36,028 nt of DNA from Candidatus Omnitrophota bacterium (GCA_016783605.1 JADHWG010000011.1:1-36028); one strand, 5' to 3'. Shown: positions 1 through 10,071, counted from the stretch's first letter. A program made the numbers and translations. Notes: generated by a model from the letters alone, not told the origin.

Positions 1-57
1 CCCAATTGCACCTCGTAGGTGCAATTGGAGGGTTGCACCTACGAGGTGCAATTGGGG
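1..57. repeat. Array of short palindromes with core CACCTCGTAGGTG / CACCTACGAGGTG
   Basis: CCAATTGCACCTCGTAGGTGCAATTGG is an inverted repeat, followed by the inverted version TTGCACCTACGAGGTGCAATTGG. Confidence 0.75.
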
Positions 58-95
58 GGCGAGGTGGTATTGGGTGACGTCCATAATTATCAATT

Positions 96-356
96 TTACG
101 CTTCTACCGAAAGTTCGACAAGTTTGGCGTTCACTCCGGAAAGAATATCCAATTTATGAACCAGTTCTTTGTTTTTCGCTTCGTCCCCGACAAGTTCAAG
201 GATAATAAGCCCGGTATTCGTACAGTCATCAAGAACGCCGTCATGTATTCCAAGACGCGTCTTAATGATACATCCCCATCCGGTAAGAATTTTTTGAACC
301 GTCGGAGCTTCTTCTTTTCTCCTATTAACAAGAACCATCAATAATGTTTTTTTCAT
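96..356 (-). CDS. Small ACT-like protein resembling the iron-only hydrogenase system regulator (TM1266-like)
   Basis: MKKTLLMVLVNRRKEEAPTVQKILTGWGCIIKTRLGIHDGV...; start refined to internal ATG at 356. Confidence 0.5.
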   Translation of the reverse strand: MKKTLLMVLVNRRKEEAPTVQKILTGWGCIIKTRLGIHDGVLDDCTNTGLIILELVGDEAKNKELVHKLDILSGVNAKLVELSVEA

Positions 357-475
357 AGATCTCCTTTTACCTTTTTTGTCAAACAACCCTTATACGGGCG
401 GACGCGAGGCCCGCCCCTACGAATGACCAAATACCATTTTTCCACCCTATCGTAGGGGCACGGCATGCCGCGCCC

Positions 476-2311
476 TTACGAATTCCGCTTGCGTTCTCCC
501 AAAAGAACTATGTCCCTCAACGCTTCTTTATTTTTCGCCTGCATCCATTTTTTCTCGAATTTGGGATCCTGCACGATCTGCGCGATTGCGGATAACGCTC
601 TTAAATGAAAATTGCGCTCGTCTTTCGTTCCGGCAATAACAAAAACTGTGTGTATTTTTTTCTTGTTTTCGGGAAACATAATTCCTTTACGACACCTGGC
701 AAGCAAAATAACAAACGTGTGCTGACCCTTAACGATAATGTGCGGTATTGCCAGGTGCGGTCCCAATACAGTACTACTCTCTTTTTCTCTCTCAATAAGA
801 AGTTCCAAAATAGCCGCTGGTGTTGTTTCTAATTTTTTTGATATTTTTTCGCTCACTTCGCGAAAAAATTCATCCATTTGAACCGGACCCTCAATATCCA
901 TCACTATACTTTTTTCAACAATTTTATCAAATCTGTCCTTTACTATTTCATCTCTTTCCTGAATGATCTCTTTAAGTTCCGCTTCGAGAGAAAAATCTAT
1001 AAGTTCTTTTGCTGTAATCTTTTCGATCAAATGCAAAAGCGCGAAATCCTGTTTCGCGCGGGCTCTGCCGTAACCCCAAAAAACAAGAAGACCGGCTAAA
1101 AAAAGACCCGACCCGATAAGAAGAACCGCCGTTCCCATGTTAATAACCAGCACCCAGCACCCCAAAATACCCACTATCTGTATCCACGGATATAGGGGAG
1201 ACTTAAACCGAGGCTGATAATTCTGAACCCCGCTTTCTCTCATAACGATCACACACAAACAAGAAAAAATGAAAGTGAATATCAGAACAAGGGACGCGGC
1301 CTTAACAAGCAAAGTCAGGTTAAGAAATAATGCCGACGCGATAAAAATACCGGTTACGCAGATCGCAACGATCGGCGTTTGAAAACGCTTGCTTATCCCT
1401 CCAAAAAAACGCGGCAAAAGGCGGTCACGACTAAGCGCTAAGGGATACCTGGACGCGGACAGTATCCCGGCATTCGCGGTCGAGACAAACGCCAATATCG
1501 CGGCGATCCCCAAAACGATCCGGCCGGTCTGGCCCATAAAAACAAAAGCGCCGTCAGAAATGGGAGTAAGCGAATTATCAAGCTTCCCCGCGCCAAGCAC
1601 GCCGACAGTAACAAAAACCACCGCCGCGTACAAGATCCCGACCGTTACAAGCGACAGCACCATTCCAAGCGGAACGGTTTTAGCCGGATTTTTTACTTCT
1701 TCCGCAATACTCGCGATCTTTAATAACCCCCCATACGAAACAAACACAAACCCGGCAGTAGAGATAACCGCCACTGTTCCGTTCGGCATGAAAGGACTGA
1801 AATTCTGCAAATTAACCGCCGGAATACCTTTGGCGACATACACCAAAAGAAGTCCGATCAAAACAACCACAAAACCCACCTGAAACCTGCCGGCACCTTT
1901 CACCCCGATGATATTAACCGTGACAAAGAAAAGACATAATGCCACGCCGATCACGCGAATATCAACATCAACAATTAAACACGTAAACGCCGCCATCCCC
2001 AGAAGAGCGAACGAACTTTTAAGAGCGATCGAAAGCCATGTTAATATACCGTCTATGGTCCCTAACGCCGGCCCCATACTCCGGGTGACATAAAAATAAG
2101 TGCCGCCCGCTTTAGGCATGGCCGAGACAAGTTCCGCCTGGCTGAGCATCCCGGTTATCGCCAAAAGCCCTGCCAAAACATAAGAAACAACAACAGCCGG
2201 TCCGGCCAAGGCATGCGCCAACCCCGGTAAAATAAAAAGCCCGGAACTGATCATCGCACCCGTCGCCACACAAAACACATCAAGCAATTTTAATTCTCGT
2301 TTAAGTTTCAT
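476..2311 (-). CDS. APC-family amino acid permease with C-terminal PTS EIIA (type 2) domain
   Basis: N-term MKLKRELKLLDVFCVATGAMISSGLFILPG typical of APC permeases; C-term LGPHLAIPHIIV...LRALSAIAQIVQD typical of PTS EIIA_2. Confidence 0.88.
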   Translation of the reverse strand: MKLKRELKLLDVFCVATGAMISSGLFILPGLAHALAGPAVVVSYVLAGLLAITGMLSQAELVSAMPKAGGTYFYVTRSMGPALGTIDGILTWLSIALKSSFALLGMAAFTCLIVDVDIRVIGVALCLFFVTVNIIGVKGAGRFQVGFVVVLIGLLLVYVAKGIPAVNLQNFSPFMPNGTVAVISTAGFVFVSYGGLLKIASIAEEVKNPAKTVPLGMVLSLVTVGILYAAVVFVTVGVLGAGKLDNSLTPISDGAFVFMGQTGRIVLGIAAILAFVSTANAGILSASRYPLALSRDRLLPRFFGGISKRFQTPIVAICVTGIFIASALFLNLTLLVKAASLVLIFTFIFSCLCVIVMRESGVQNYQPRFKSPLYPWIQIVGILGCWVLVINMGTAVLLIGSGLFLAGLLVFWGYGRARAKQDFALLHLIEKITAKELIDFSLEAELKEIIQERDEIVKDRFDKIVEKSIVMDIEGPVQMDEFFREVSEKISKKLETTPAAILELLIEREKESSTVLGPHLAIPHIIVKGQHTFVILLARCRKGIMFPENKKKIHTVFVIAGTKDERNFHLRALSAIAQIVQDPKFEKKWMQAKNKEALRDIVLLGERKRNS

Positions 2312-2406
2312 AGTGATTTAAGATAGATTATACACCATAACCCGCGTTTATGAAAAAACACCCGCCCAAAACAACCTCGTAGGTTGGAGGTTTGGTGGGT
2401 TATATT

Positions 2407-2484
2407 CGTAGGGGCACGGCATGCCGTGCCCTTCGTCACGCCAATCACCGATTCCATGAGGGCACGGCGTGCCGTGCCCCTACG
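2407..2484. repeat. Composite intergenic palindromic element (78 bp), copy 1
   Basis: CGTAGGGGCACGGCATGCCGTGCCC-(28 nt spacer)-GGGCACGGCGTGCCGTGCCCCTACG; similar copies at 17101 and 17226. Confidence 0.85.
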
Positions 2485-2486
2485 AT

Positions 2487-3578
2487 TTAAAAACTTCCTT
2501 TTAATGTTTTCTCTTCCAACTTCTTCATTTCATCTTTTAGCATCTCCGGAAGCGCCAAAATATCCACATCCATGAATCCTCGGATAATAATTGACTGCGC
2601 TTCTTCTTCGGTCATGCCTCGAGAAGTTAAATATTCTATTTCTTCTTTGCGTATTTTTCCGATCGCCGCTTCATGCGAAAGGTCAACATCCCTATAGTTT
2701 GTTTCAAGCTCGGGAACAGCATGTATTGTGCCCTCCTCGGATATTACAAGCCCCCTACACTCCAAATGTGCCTTTACGTTCTTCGCCTGGGCGCGAAGAT
2801 CTCCTCTGGCGACAACTTTCCCGCCTAAACTTACTGCTCTTGAGACAATTTCGGCCTGTGTGTTTTTTTCTTTAAAAATGACTCTTGAACCGATGTCCTG
2901 CAAAGTTCCCGGATGTGACAATATCAAAGAGTTAAAGCTTGCTCTGGCGTTTTCTCCTGCCAAGACCGCTGTCGGATACATGACTATTTCCCGAACAGGT
3001 TTAAGACACACATAGTTGGAAACAAAACTCGCGCCCGGGCCCACCAAAGCCGCGCTCATAGGCCTTACTGAGACATCTTCTTTCCATGAATGTATCATCG
3101 TAAAATTCAGATATGCACCTTTCTTGACATAAAACTCCGACACCCCCAAATGAAAACTTTCTTCGGCACTCCCGGAAGAAGCGCATCCAGTTATGATATG
3201 CGCTTTCGCGCCTTCTTCCACAACCACCATATTCCGCACCCTCTGTTTAAAGGCGCGCCCTTTAAGAAAAAGACACGCCTGAATAGGGAACTCCACCTCA
3301 CATCCTTTTTTTATCCGAATAAAATATCCGCCCTCGGTATTTTCAGGACACGTTTTATCCAGCTCTTTAAAAGCTTCCCCGTAATATTTCTTAGCACTCG
3401 GCACTTTTTCCAACGCGTCTTCCATCCGCATAATTTCTACGCCTTCTTGAAGACTTCTTGAAAAAAGCACAACACTATCTTCCTGCAAAAAACTTGCCGA
3501 CCGCGCGCTTTCTGAAAGATCCATACCGCTGGACGCGACAAGTTCAGCGTCTTTTTCGTTAAAATCAAATTTTTCCAT
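2487..3578 (-). CDS. SufB/SufD-family Fe-S cluster assembly scaffold protein
   Basis: HLECRGLVISEEGTIHAVPELETNYRDVDLSHEAAIGKI...EIEYLTSRGMTEEEAQSIIIRGF is the SufBD C-terminal signature; start refined to ATG at 3578. Confidence 0.88.
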   Translation of the reverse strand: MEKFDFNEKDAELVASSGMDLSESARSASFLQEDSVVLFSRSLQEGVEIMRMEDALEKVPSAKKYYGEAFKELDKTCPENTEGGYFIRIKKGCEVEFPIQACLFLKGRAFKQRVRNMVVVEEGAKAHIITGCASSGSAEESFHLGVSEFYVKKGAYLNFTMIHSWKEDVSVRPMSAALVGPGASFVSNYVCLKPVREIVMYPTAVLAGENARASFNSLILSHPGTLQDIGSRVIFKEKNTQAEIVSRAVSLGGKVVARGDLRAQAKNVKAHLECRGLVISEEGTIHAVPELETNYRDVDLSHEAAIGKIRKEEIEYLTSRGMTEEEAQSIIIRGFMDVDILALPEMLKDEMKKLEEKTLKGSF

Positions 3579-4281
3579 GACACTCCCTGCAATGTTCATA
3601 TCCGTCTTTTTTAATTTCTTCAAACATCTCTTTCGGATTCCTGCCCGAGCACCAAAGCTCCCCGTCTATCAAAAGGCATCCTTTTCCGGCTCTTATGTAA
3701 TCCAGGATATAGCCCGTATGGGTAATTATAAGCGCCGATTTCTCTTTTCCCGAAAGGTATTCGTCAAGAACTTTCCCCATTATGGAAATGTTTTCAATAT
3801 CCACACCGGACTCCGGTTCATCAAGAAAAAGTATGTCCGCGGCCTGAAGCACCAGTTGAAACAGTTCTGATCTTTTGATTTCTCCTCCGGAAAAAGATAA
3901 ATTTATGTCCCTTTCCAAATGCTTTTCAAGTGACAGCTCTTTCGCCAGAGTTTCAATCTTCATTTTATCCTTACACAAATATTCCGAGATCTGTTTAAGC
4001 TGAACGCCTCTTACTTCCGGCGGATGCTGAAACATTATTCCACTACCAAGTTTCGCTCTCTCATCCATCGTAAGTTTCTTAACATTCTTGCCGTTAAGAA
4101 TGATCTCGCCTCGGGTCACCTTATACCCGCTAAACCCCATAATTGCCTTTATTAGAGAAGACTTACCGCTCCCATTCGGCCCGAAAAGAACCATCACCTC
4201 ACCCTTCTCTATCTTAAGGTTTATGTTCTTAAGAACCGGCCTTCGGTCAACTTCAACAGAAAGATTTTTTATTTCCAACAT
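3565..4281 (-). CDS. sufC: Fe-S cluster assembly ABC ATPase SufC
   Basis: Walker A GPNGSGKSS, signature LSFSGGEIKRSE, Walker B ADILFLDEPESGVD; adjacent to a SufBD protein. Confidence 0.92.
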   Translation of the reverse strand: MLEIKNLSVEVDRRPVLKNINLKIEKGEVMVLFGPNGSGKSSLIKAIMGFSGYKVTRGEIILNGKNVKKLTMDERAKLGSGIMFQHPPEVRGVQLKQISEYLCKDKMKIETLAKELSLEKHLERDINLSFSGGEIKRSELFQLVLQAADILFLDEPESGVDIENISIMGKVLDEYLSGKEKSALIITHTGYILDYIRAGKGCLLIDGELWCSGRNPKEMFEEIKKDGYEHCRECHGKI

Positions 4282-4322
4282 ATTTTTTTACCTCACCTTT
4301 TTAAATTCTTAAAAATAAATTG

Positions 4323-5120
4323 CTACTCCTCATCAATAAACGAAAAATCACCTATGATACGAGAATCCGGATTTCTTCGCATATAATCTATGAAATATTC
4401 CGCTTTAGCCGCTATACGCGTGTCCGGATCTATTCCTATGACCTTTTGGAGCTCATTATAAGCACGGGACCGATTGTGCCGATAGTTATAGTAGCAAACC
4501 GCCAGGTTATAATGCGCTCTTTGATCATTTGGTCTAAGCTTTGCTATCTTTTTACTTCTCTCTATTACCTCATCATAACGTTTTACCGTTGAAAATATAT
4601 AACACATGTACTGCAATGTCTCCACATAAAAATCCACGGTATCTTCATCCATTTTGGAAAGTAGATCCATTTTTTCTTCAAAAATATCCAACTCAAGCAG
4701 ACCTTTCTCCGGTTCTTTTTTTAAAACATACGCTTTTCCCAGGCAAAAACGCGCCATTGGATAATCCGGAGCAATTTTAATCGCCCTTTTAAAAAACTTT
4801 ATCGCTTTTTTATATTTCTGCTCTTCCAAATAAATTCGCCCAAGCTGTGTAAGAGCAACGTAGTCGGCGGGATTTGAAGATATCCTTTTTCTGCACACCT
4901 CTCCAGCTTCTCGAAAACGTTCCGCCTCTATCAAGTCTTCAACGTCATCATACTTTTCAGCGTTGAGAAAATTATCTTCCACAGTCATTTCTCGTTCAAC
5001 TTGTCCTGTTTTTTTCTGCGCGCTTTCTCCTAAAGCAAAAGTTTTTACCCCTGCTTCGTTTATTAACAGCAAAAATACGCCAATAACCGCTATCAATATG
5101 TTTTTTATTCGATTCTTCAT
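4323..5120 (-). CDS. Exported TPR-repeat protein
   Basis: N-terminal hydrophobic segment and TPR motifs (AL..LGRIYLEEQKYKKAIKFFKRAIKIAPDYPMARFCLGKAY). Confidence 0.75.
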   Translation of the reverse strand: MKNRIKNILIAVIGVFLLLINEAGVKTFALGESAQKKTGQVEREMTVEDNFLNAEKYDDVEDLIEAERFREAGEVCRKRISSNPADYVALTQLGRIYLEEQKYKKAIKFFKRAIKIAPDYPMARFCLGKAYVLKKEPEKGLLELDIFEEKMDLLSKMDEDTVDFYVETLQYMCYIFSTVKRYDEVIERSKKIAKLRPNDQRAHYNLAVCYYNYRHNRSRAYNELQKVIGIDPDTRIAAKAEYFIDYMRRNPDSRIIGDFSFIDEE

Positions 5121-5140
5121 ACGCTTAATCGGAACACTCT

Positions 5141-6979
5141 CTACTTTGAATAGTTCTTAACCACCTGAATGAATATTTCGGCGTAAGATTTTAATTTATT
5201 TTCGCCTACGCCGTACATCTCGGCAAATTTTTCAATTGTTTCGGGTTTTTTCGCGGCGATGTCTCTCAACGTTTTGTCGCTGAAAATAATATACGCCGGA
5301 ACTCCCTTTTCCGAAGCGAGAGAGGTTCGTTTTTTTCGAAGTTCCTGAAAAAGTCCCTGATCGATATCCGCCCATTCTATTTCTTTTCTTCTTTTGGCGC
5401 GCCGCGCGCTTTCTTTTTTCTTTGCCGCAATAACCGGTTTGGCAAGTATCGGTTCCACTTCGCCGGCCAATAAATTTTCACCGGTTGCGGTCACGCTAAG
5501 TGTCGAATATTCGCCGCCTCTTTCAATAAACCCTTGTCCGATCAATTGTTCTATCATATGCCTTATAAAGACATCCGATTCTTCCCGCATGATACCAAAA
5601 ACCGATAAATTGTCATGAGAAAGAGACTCTATTTTGTCAGTTATCCGCCCTCTTAAAACATTCACCGTGTGCGCCGCACCAAATCCGTAATTTCGCGTGC
5701 GAACTTTGGCGACACAAGACAATATTTTCTGCCCGACAATACTCGCGTCGGTAACCATGTCAAGTTCATTTAAACAATAATCACACGCGCCGCAGGAACT
5801 TTTCTCGTAAAGCTGGCCGAAATAATTTATGATCACCTTATGCCGGCATTGAGGCCGCGTACAAAAATTATATATCACACTCAACTTTGCCATCATGGTT
5901 TCCCGTTCGGTTGACTTCTCCGCGAAGAAACTCCAAAGCCTGTAATCGCCTCCCCCATAGAACATATAACAAAAAGCCGGAAGTCCGTCTCTCCCCGCAC
6001 GGCCGGTTTCCTGCTGATAATGCTCTATGCTTTTAGGCATCCCCGCGTGAACGATAAACCGGATATTCGAACGATCGATCCCCATCCCGAACGCGATTGT
6101 CGCAACGATCACATCAACTTTTTCGCGGGAAAACATCTCCTGAGAAATATGGCGTTCTTCATCCGTCATGCCTGCATGATATCGAACATTTCGAATACCC
6201 AAATTGTTCAATTTTTCCGAAAGCGAATCAACATCTTTACGCCTGAGACAATATATTATTCCCGCTTCATTATCGTGTTTTTCCAAAACACGCGTCACTT
6301 GTTTTAACACTTCCTTACGCAGAACAACCCGGTAAGTTAAATTCGGCCGGTCCACCATACCAATATGAGTTTTATGCTCGGTGAATTTGAGCTGTTTTAC
6401 GATGTCTTCCTGCACCTGAGAAGTGGCGGTCGCCGTAAACGCGTGAACGCTTACCGGTTTAAACACTTCTTTGATCATCCAAAGATTCCGATAACTCGCC
6501 CTAAAATCATGCCCCCAATGACTGATACAATGCGCCTCATCTATCACAAAAAAAGAAAGTTTGACGGAACTTAATAGATCTATCATTTCTTCGTTTTGAA
6601 GCCGTTCCGGAGATATATACAAAAGTTTCAGTTCTCCAGCGCGAATCTTATCTATCACAAAACTCTGCTCTCTAACGGTTAAACTTGAATTTAAAAATTC
6701 TGCTTTTATACCCATATCCTTCAGCGTATCAACCTGATCTTTCATTAAGGATATAAGCGGCGAAACCACGACAGCCATCCCTTCCATCAATAACGCCGGA
6801 AGCTGAAAACATACCGATTTTCCCCCACCGGTAGGAAGCACCGTTAAGCTGTCCTCATCCTCCAAAACGGAGAAAATCGCCTCTTTCTGCAAAGGCAAAA
6901 ACGAATCATACCCCCAATGCCGCTTAAGCGCCGCGCTCACGTTTCGTATGTCCGCACTTCTAACCGCATCTAAACTCAT
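5141..6979 (-). CDS. recQ: ATP-dependent DNA helicase RecQ
   Basis: LPTGGGKSVCFQLPAL, FVIDEAHCISHWGHDFR, QETGRAGRDG, Zn cysteines (CxxHK...CGACDYC), C-terminal HRDC-like region. Confidence 0.95.
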   Translation of the reverse strand: MSLDAVRSADIRNVSAALKRHWGYDSFLPLQKEAIFSVLEDEDSLTVLPTGGGKSVCFQLPALLMEGMAVVVSPLISLMKDQVDTLKDMGIKAEFLNSSLTVREQSFVIDKIRAGELKLLYISPERLQNEEMIDLLSSVKLSFFVIDEAHCISHWGHDFRASYRNLWMIKEVFKPVSVHAFTATATSQVQEDIVKQLKFTEHKTHIGMVDRPNLTYRVVLRKEVLKQVTRVLEKHDNEAGIIYCLRRKDVDSLSEKLNNLGIRNVRYHAGMTDEERHISQEMFSREKVDVIVATIAFGMGIDRSNIRFIVHAGMPKSIEHYQQETGRAGRDGLPAFCYMFYGGGDYRLWSFFAEKSTERETMMAKLSVIYNFCTRPQCRHKVIINYFGQLYEKSSCGACDYCLNELDMVTDASIVGQKILSCVAKVRTRNYGFGAAHTVNVLRGRITDKIESLSHDNLSVFGIMREESDVFIRHMIEQLIGQGFIERGGEYSTLSVTATGENLLAGEVEPILAKPVIAAKKKESARRAKRRKEIEWADIDQGLFQELRKKRTSLASEKGVPAYIIFSDKTLRDIAAKKPETIEKFAEMYGVGENKLKSYAEIFIQVVKNYSK

Positions 6980-7101
6980 TAATTCTCTCCTATGTTGCTA
7001 CGACTAAGCATTTCGCAAAAGCGAAAGCCCTCAATCCCAAGAGATCCCCGCCTACGCGGGGATGACAGGGCGGGAGGATAAAGGGCGCGGGAACCGCGCC
7101 C

Positions 7102-7578
7102 CTACGAAGTTCTTGGAGGCGGGATGTATTCCGCGAGTTCCAGGATCACTCCGTCCGGGTCCAGGAAATAGCATAATATTTTATGTCCTTCATCGTGTTT
7201 GATCGTTGACGCGGGAACTTTTACGGGATCGCTTATGAACTTTACCCCATCCGCTTTAAGTTTTTTCGCCAGATCATATATTCCTTCAACTTGAAACGCG
7301 ATGTGCCGCACACCTATCGTGTTGCTGGCGGAATTTATGACCGAGGTTTCTCCTTTTGGCGAAACATACCGCAAAAGTTCTATCCGCAAATCCCCGTCTG
7401 CCGCGGCAACGTAAGCAACTTCCGCTTCAACATTTTTTAAGCCCACAATTCTCTCTATCCACTCGCCCTTTAGTTTCGATCTTCGAATCTCTTTAAATCC
7501 TAAATTTTTGACATAAAAATCGAGCGACTTCTCCAGATCCGCCACAACTATATTAATATGATTCATTTTTTTTATCAT
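7102..7578 (-). CDS. VOC-superfamily (glyoxalase/bleomycin resistance-like) protein
   Basis: MNHINIVVADLEKSLDFYVKNLGFKE...GVRHIAFQVE...DPDGVILELAEY. Confidence 0.88.
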   Translation of the reverse strand: MIKKMNHINIVVADLEKSLDFYVKNLGFKEIRRSKLKGEWIERIVGLKNVEAEVAYVAAADGDLRIELLRYVSPKGETSVINSASNTIGVRHIAFQVEGIYDLAKKLKADGVKFISDPVKVPASTIKHDEGHKILCYFLDPDGVILELAEYIPPPRTS

Positions 7579-7763
7579 GATTGGCTCCTTTCTCTATATC
7601 GAACGGCTTATTCTACTACAAAAACCCGCCCCGATAAAGGAAAAGAACCATCCCAAGCACAAATTACCGGGTTTTTCAAAAAAAAATTCCACCTCGTAGG
7701 TGGAACGCCGGTTCACACAACAACAGTTATCATCTTTTCCATACCACTCACTTAAAACAACCT

Positions 7764-7793
7764 CGTAGGGGCACGGCATGCCGTGCCCCTACG
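7764..7793. repeat. 30-bp perfect palindrome CGTAGGGGCACGGCATGCCGTGCCCCTACG
   Basis: Reverse complement is identical; same core as the composite repeats. Confidence 0.9.
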
Positions 7794-7812
7794 AAATTGT
7801 CAATTGTCACAT

Positions 7813-8673
7813 TTATTTTCGTTTTTCACCGCGGAAGTCTTTTGGCAAGACAAAAATGAATTTGCTTCCTTTTTTGATTTTGCATTCCACCCATATTTTT
7901 CCTTTATGAAGTTCTATGATGTCTTTGGTTATGGGCAAACCTAGCCCGGTGCCTTCTTGCGTACCGGTTGTGACACGTTCGAATTTATCGAATATTTTCT
8001 CAAAATCCTGCTCTTTGATCCCGGCACCCGAATCGGATATTTCAAAACGAACTTCTTTTTTCGTCAACCTAAGCTTAACCTCAACATTTCCCTTTTTTGG
8101 AGTATATTTTATGGCATTATTCAAAAGATTTATTACAACCTCGCTTATTCTGTCTCTATCCGCGTAAATCAAACTTGCTTCTTCGGACACATCCCTCCTC
8201 AGAACGATCTGTTTTTTATTGAGCTCCGATTCATATCCCGCCAATATCTCATTCACCAACTCGGCAATATCAAACTTCTCACGCCTCATCTCCATTTTGC
8301 CGGCTTCTATCTTAGCTAAATCCAGCATGTCGATAACCAGACGAATCAGCCGTTCAACATTTCGCTTCCCTGTCTTAAGTATTTTTTCCTGTTTCGCGTT
8401 TATTTTGCCCATAAGACCGTCAAGAACGATCTCCAACGATTCATTAATCACAAACAATGGATTTTTAAATTCATGTGAAACATTGGCAACAAATTGTGAT
8501 TTTAATTTATCGAATCTTTTTAATTCTTCGTTCTTTCTATCTATTTCTTTATAGAGCGCTTTAAGCGCTTCTCCCGTTTTCTGAAGAACCCAACTCCGTT
8601 TTGCCAATTCATCTTCGGAAACTTTTAGTTTTTTATCGATACGTTTTTCTTTTCCTTGTATCAGTCTCTTCAT
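7813..8673 (-). CDS. Soluble sensor histidine kinase (HisKA + HATPase_c)
   Basis: FVANVSHEFKNPL H-box, NLLNNAIKYTP N-box, FEISDSGAGI, GTGLGLPITKDI; no transmembrane segment. Confidence 0.92.
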   Translation of the reverse strand: MKRLIQGKEKRIDKKLKVSEDELAKRSWVLQKTGEALKALYKEIDRKNEELKRFDKLKSQFVANVSHEFKNPLFVINESLEIVLDGLMGKINAKQEKILKTGKRNVERLIRLVIDMLDLAKIEAGKMEMRREKFDIAELVNEILAGYESELNKKQIVLRRDVSEEASLIYADRDRISEVVINLLNNAIKYTPKKGNVEVKLRLTKKEVRFEISDSGAGIKEQDFEKIFDKFERVTTGTQEGTGLGLPITKDIIELHKGKIWVECKIKKGSKFIFVLPKDFRGEKRK

Positions 8674-8689
8674 ATTGTGTTTCCTCTAT

Positions 8690-9052
8690 TTAAGCAAGTT
8701 TCTTGATTGCCGCTACCAAATTTGAAAAGTCGCTTGTTTTCGCGCAATAATCGTCCGCTCCGGAATCCAAAGCTTTTTCCGCGTCAACGGCATCGACATT
8801 CCCAGTTATAATGATGATTTTCGCCGCGCGGGAGGCGCCCTCGCTTTTAATTTTGCGGCAAACCTCGAATCCGTCAATTCCCGGAAGCACCGTATCAATG
8901 ATCACCAGATCCGGTTTATCCGACTTTGCCATTTTAACGCCGTCCTCACCGGTTTCAGCGGGAAGAACGTTATATCCTTCGTTTTCAAAAACGTCTTTCA
9001 ACATCCCCAGCACAGTAGGGCTATCCTCGACAATAAGTATCTTTTTCCGCAT
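8690..9052 (-). CDS. Response regulator, single receiver domain
   Basis: KKILIVEDSPTV...PDLVIIDTVLPGIDGFEVCR...IIITG...GADDYCAK; start refined to MRKKILIV. Confidence 0.9.
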   Translation of the reverse strand: MRKKILIVEDSPTVLGMLKDVFENEGYNVLPAETGEDGVKMAKSDKPDLVIIDTVLPGIDGFEVCRKIKSEGASRAAKIIIITGNVDAVDAEKALDSGADDYCAKTSDFSNLVAAIKKLA

Positions 9053-9062
9053 CCCGCGCTCC

Positions 9063-10070
9063 TTATTCTTCCACAGCTTTGACAATTTCATCCGCTATTT
9101 TTTCAAGAGAAACAACCTTATCCGCGTATCCTTTATCAATAGCTACTTTATTCATTCCGAATATCACCGACGACTCTTCGTCTTGCGCGATCGTTTTTCC
9201 ACCGGCTTTTTTTATCGCGGCGATCCCTTTCACGCCGTCCGTCCCCATACCCGTCATGATAACACCTACGGCATTTTCTCCGTAAGAAAGAGCAACCGAT
9301 CTCATCATAACATCTATCGACGGAACATACGTCGCGGATTTGTTCACACTTTCTGAGAGCTGGATCACTCCGTCTTCATCCACTCCGACATTGTAATTAT
9401 CCGGAGCAAAGAACACGATCCCGGTCTTAAGATCCTCCTTAGAAGAAGCTACTTTAATATCCATTAGAGACATATTTTTCAACCACTCGGCCAACCCGCC
9501 GATAAATCCTTCCGCCATATGCTGAACAATAAGTATTCCGGCGGGAAGATCTTGCGGAAGTTTTGACAAAACCACCTGCAGTGCCTGCGGACCACCGGTT
9601 GAAACACCGATCGCGACAATTTTGGATATCTTCTTTTTCTTGAATTTTTTTTTCGTTTTTAAAGGTCTGATCTTTATACGTTTTATAGGCCTTACTCTGG
9701 AGGCGATCTTCACCTTCTGGATCAAATTCCGGCTTATCGAATTTATGTCCTGCGTAACCGGTACAAAATCCATCGCGCCTATTCCCAGCGCCTTAACGAT
9801 CACTTCCATATCCACAGTGCTTACCACAATTATCGGAGTGGGAATATCCCGCATGATCTTTTCTATCGCTTCAAGCCCGCTCATAATGGGCATCTTGAGA
9901 TCCATCGTAATGACGTCCGGCTTCAGTATTTTGGTTTTTTTTACCGCTTCGGCGCCGTCACCGGCCGTTCCGACAATTTCGATCTTATTGTCCGAACGCA
10001 AGATAGACTCAATGGCGGACCTCATCAGACTGGAATCGTCTACGATCAATACACGTATCTTTTTATCCAT
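9063..10070 (-). CDS. cheB: Chemotaxis protein-glutamate methylesterase/response regulator CheB
   Basis: Receiver (VLIVDDSSLMR...DVITMDLKMPIMSG) plus CheB methylesterase domain (AIGVSTGGPQALQ, VQHMAEGF, VIMTGMGTDGVKG). Confidence 0.95.
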   Translation of the reverse strand: MDKKIRVLIVDDSSLMRSAIESILRSDNKIEIVGTAGDGAEAVKKTKILKPDVITMDLKMPIMSGLEAIEKIMRDIPTPIIVVSTVDMEVIVKALGIGAMDFVPVTQDINSISRNLIQKVKIASRVRPIKRIKIRPLKTKKKFKKKKISKIVAIGVSTGGPQALQVVLSKLPQDLPAGILIVQHMAEGFIGGLAEWLKNMSLMDIKVASSKEDLKTGIVFFAPDNYNVGVDEDGVIQLSESVNKSATYVPSIDVMMRSVALSYGENAVGVIMTGMGTDGVKGIAAIKKAGGKTIAQDEESSVIFGMNKVAIDKGYADKVVSLEKIADEIVKAVEE

Positions 10071-10071
10071 A

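Noticed and set aside
1389-1883. 164-aa plus-strand ORF
   Set aside because: Antisense to the APC permease; low-complexity Thr/Pro/Ala shadow translation.
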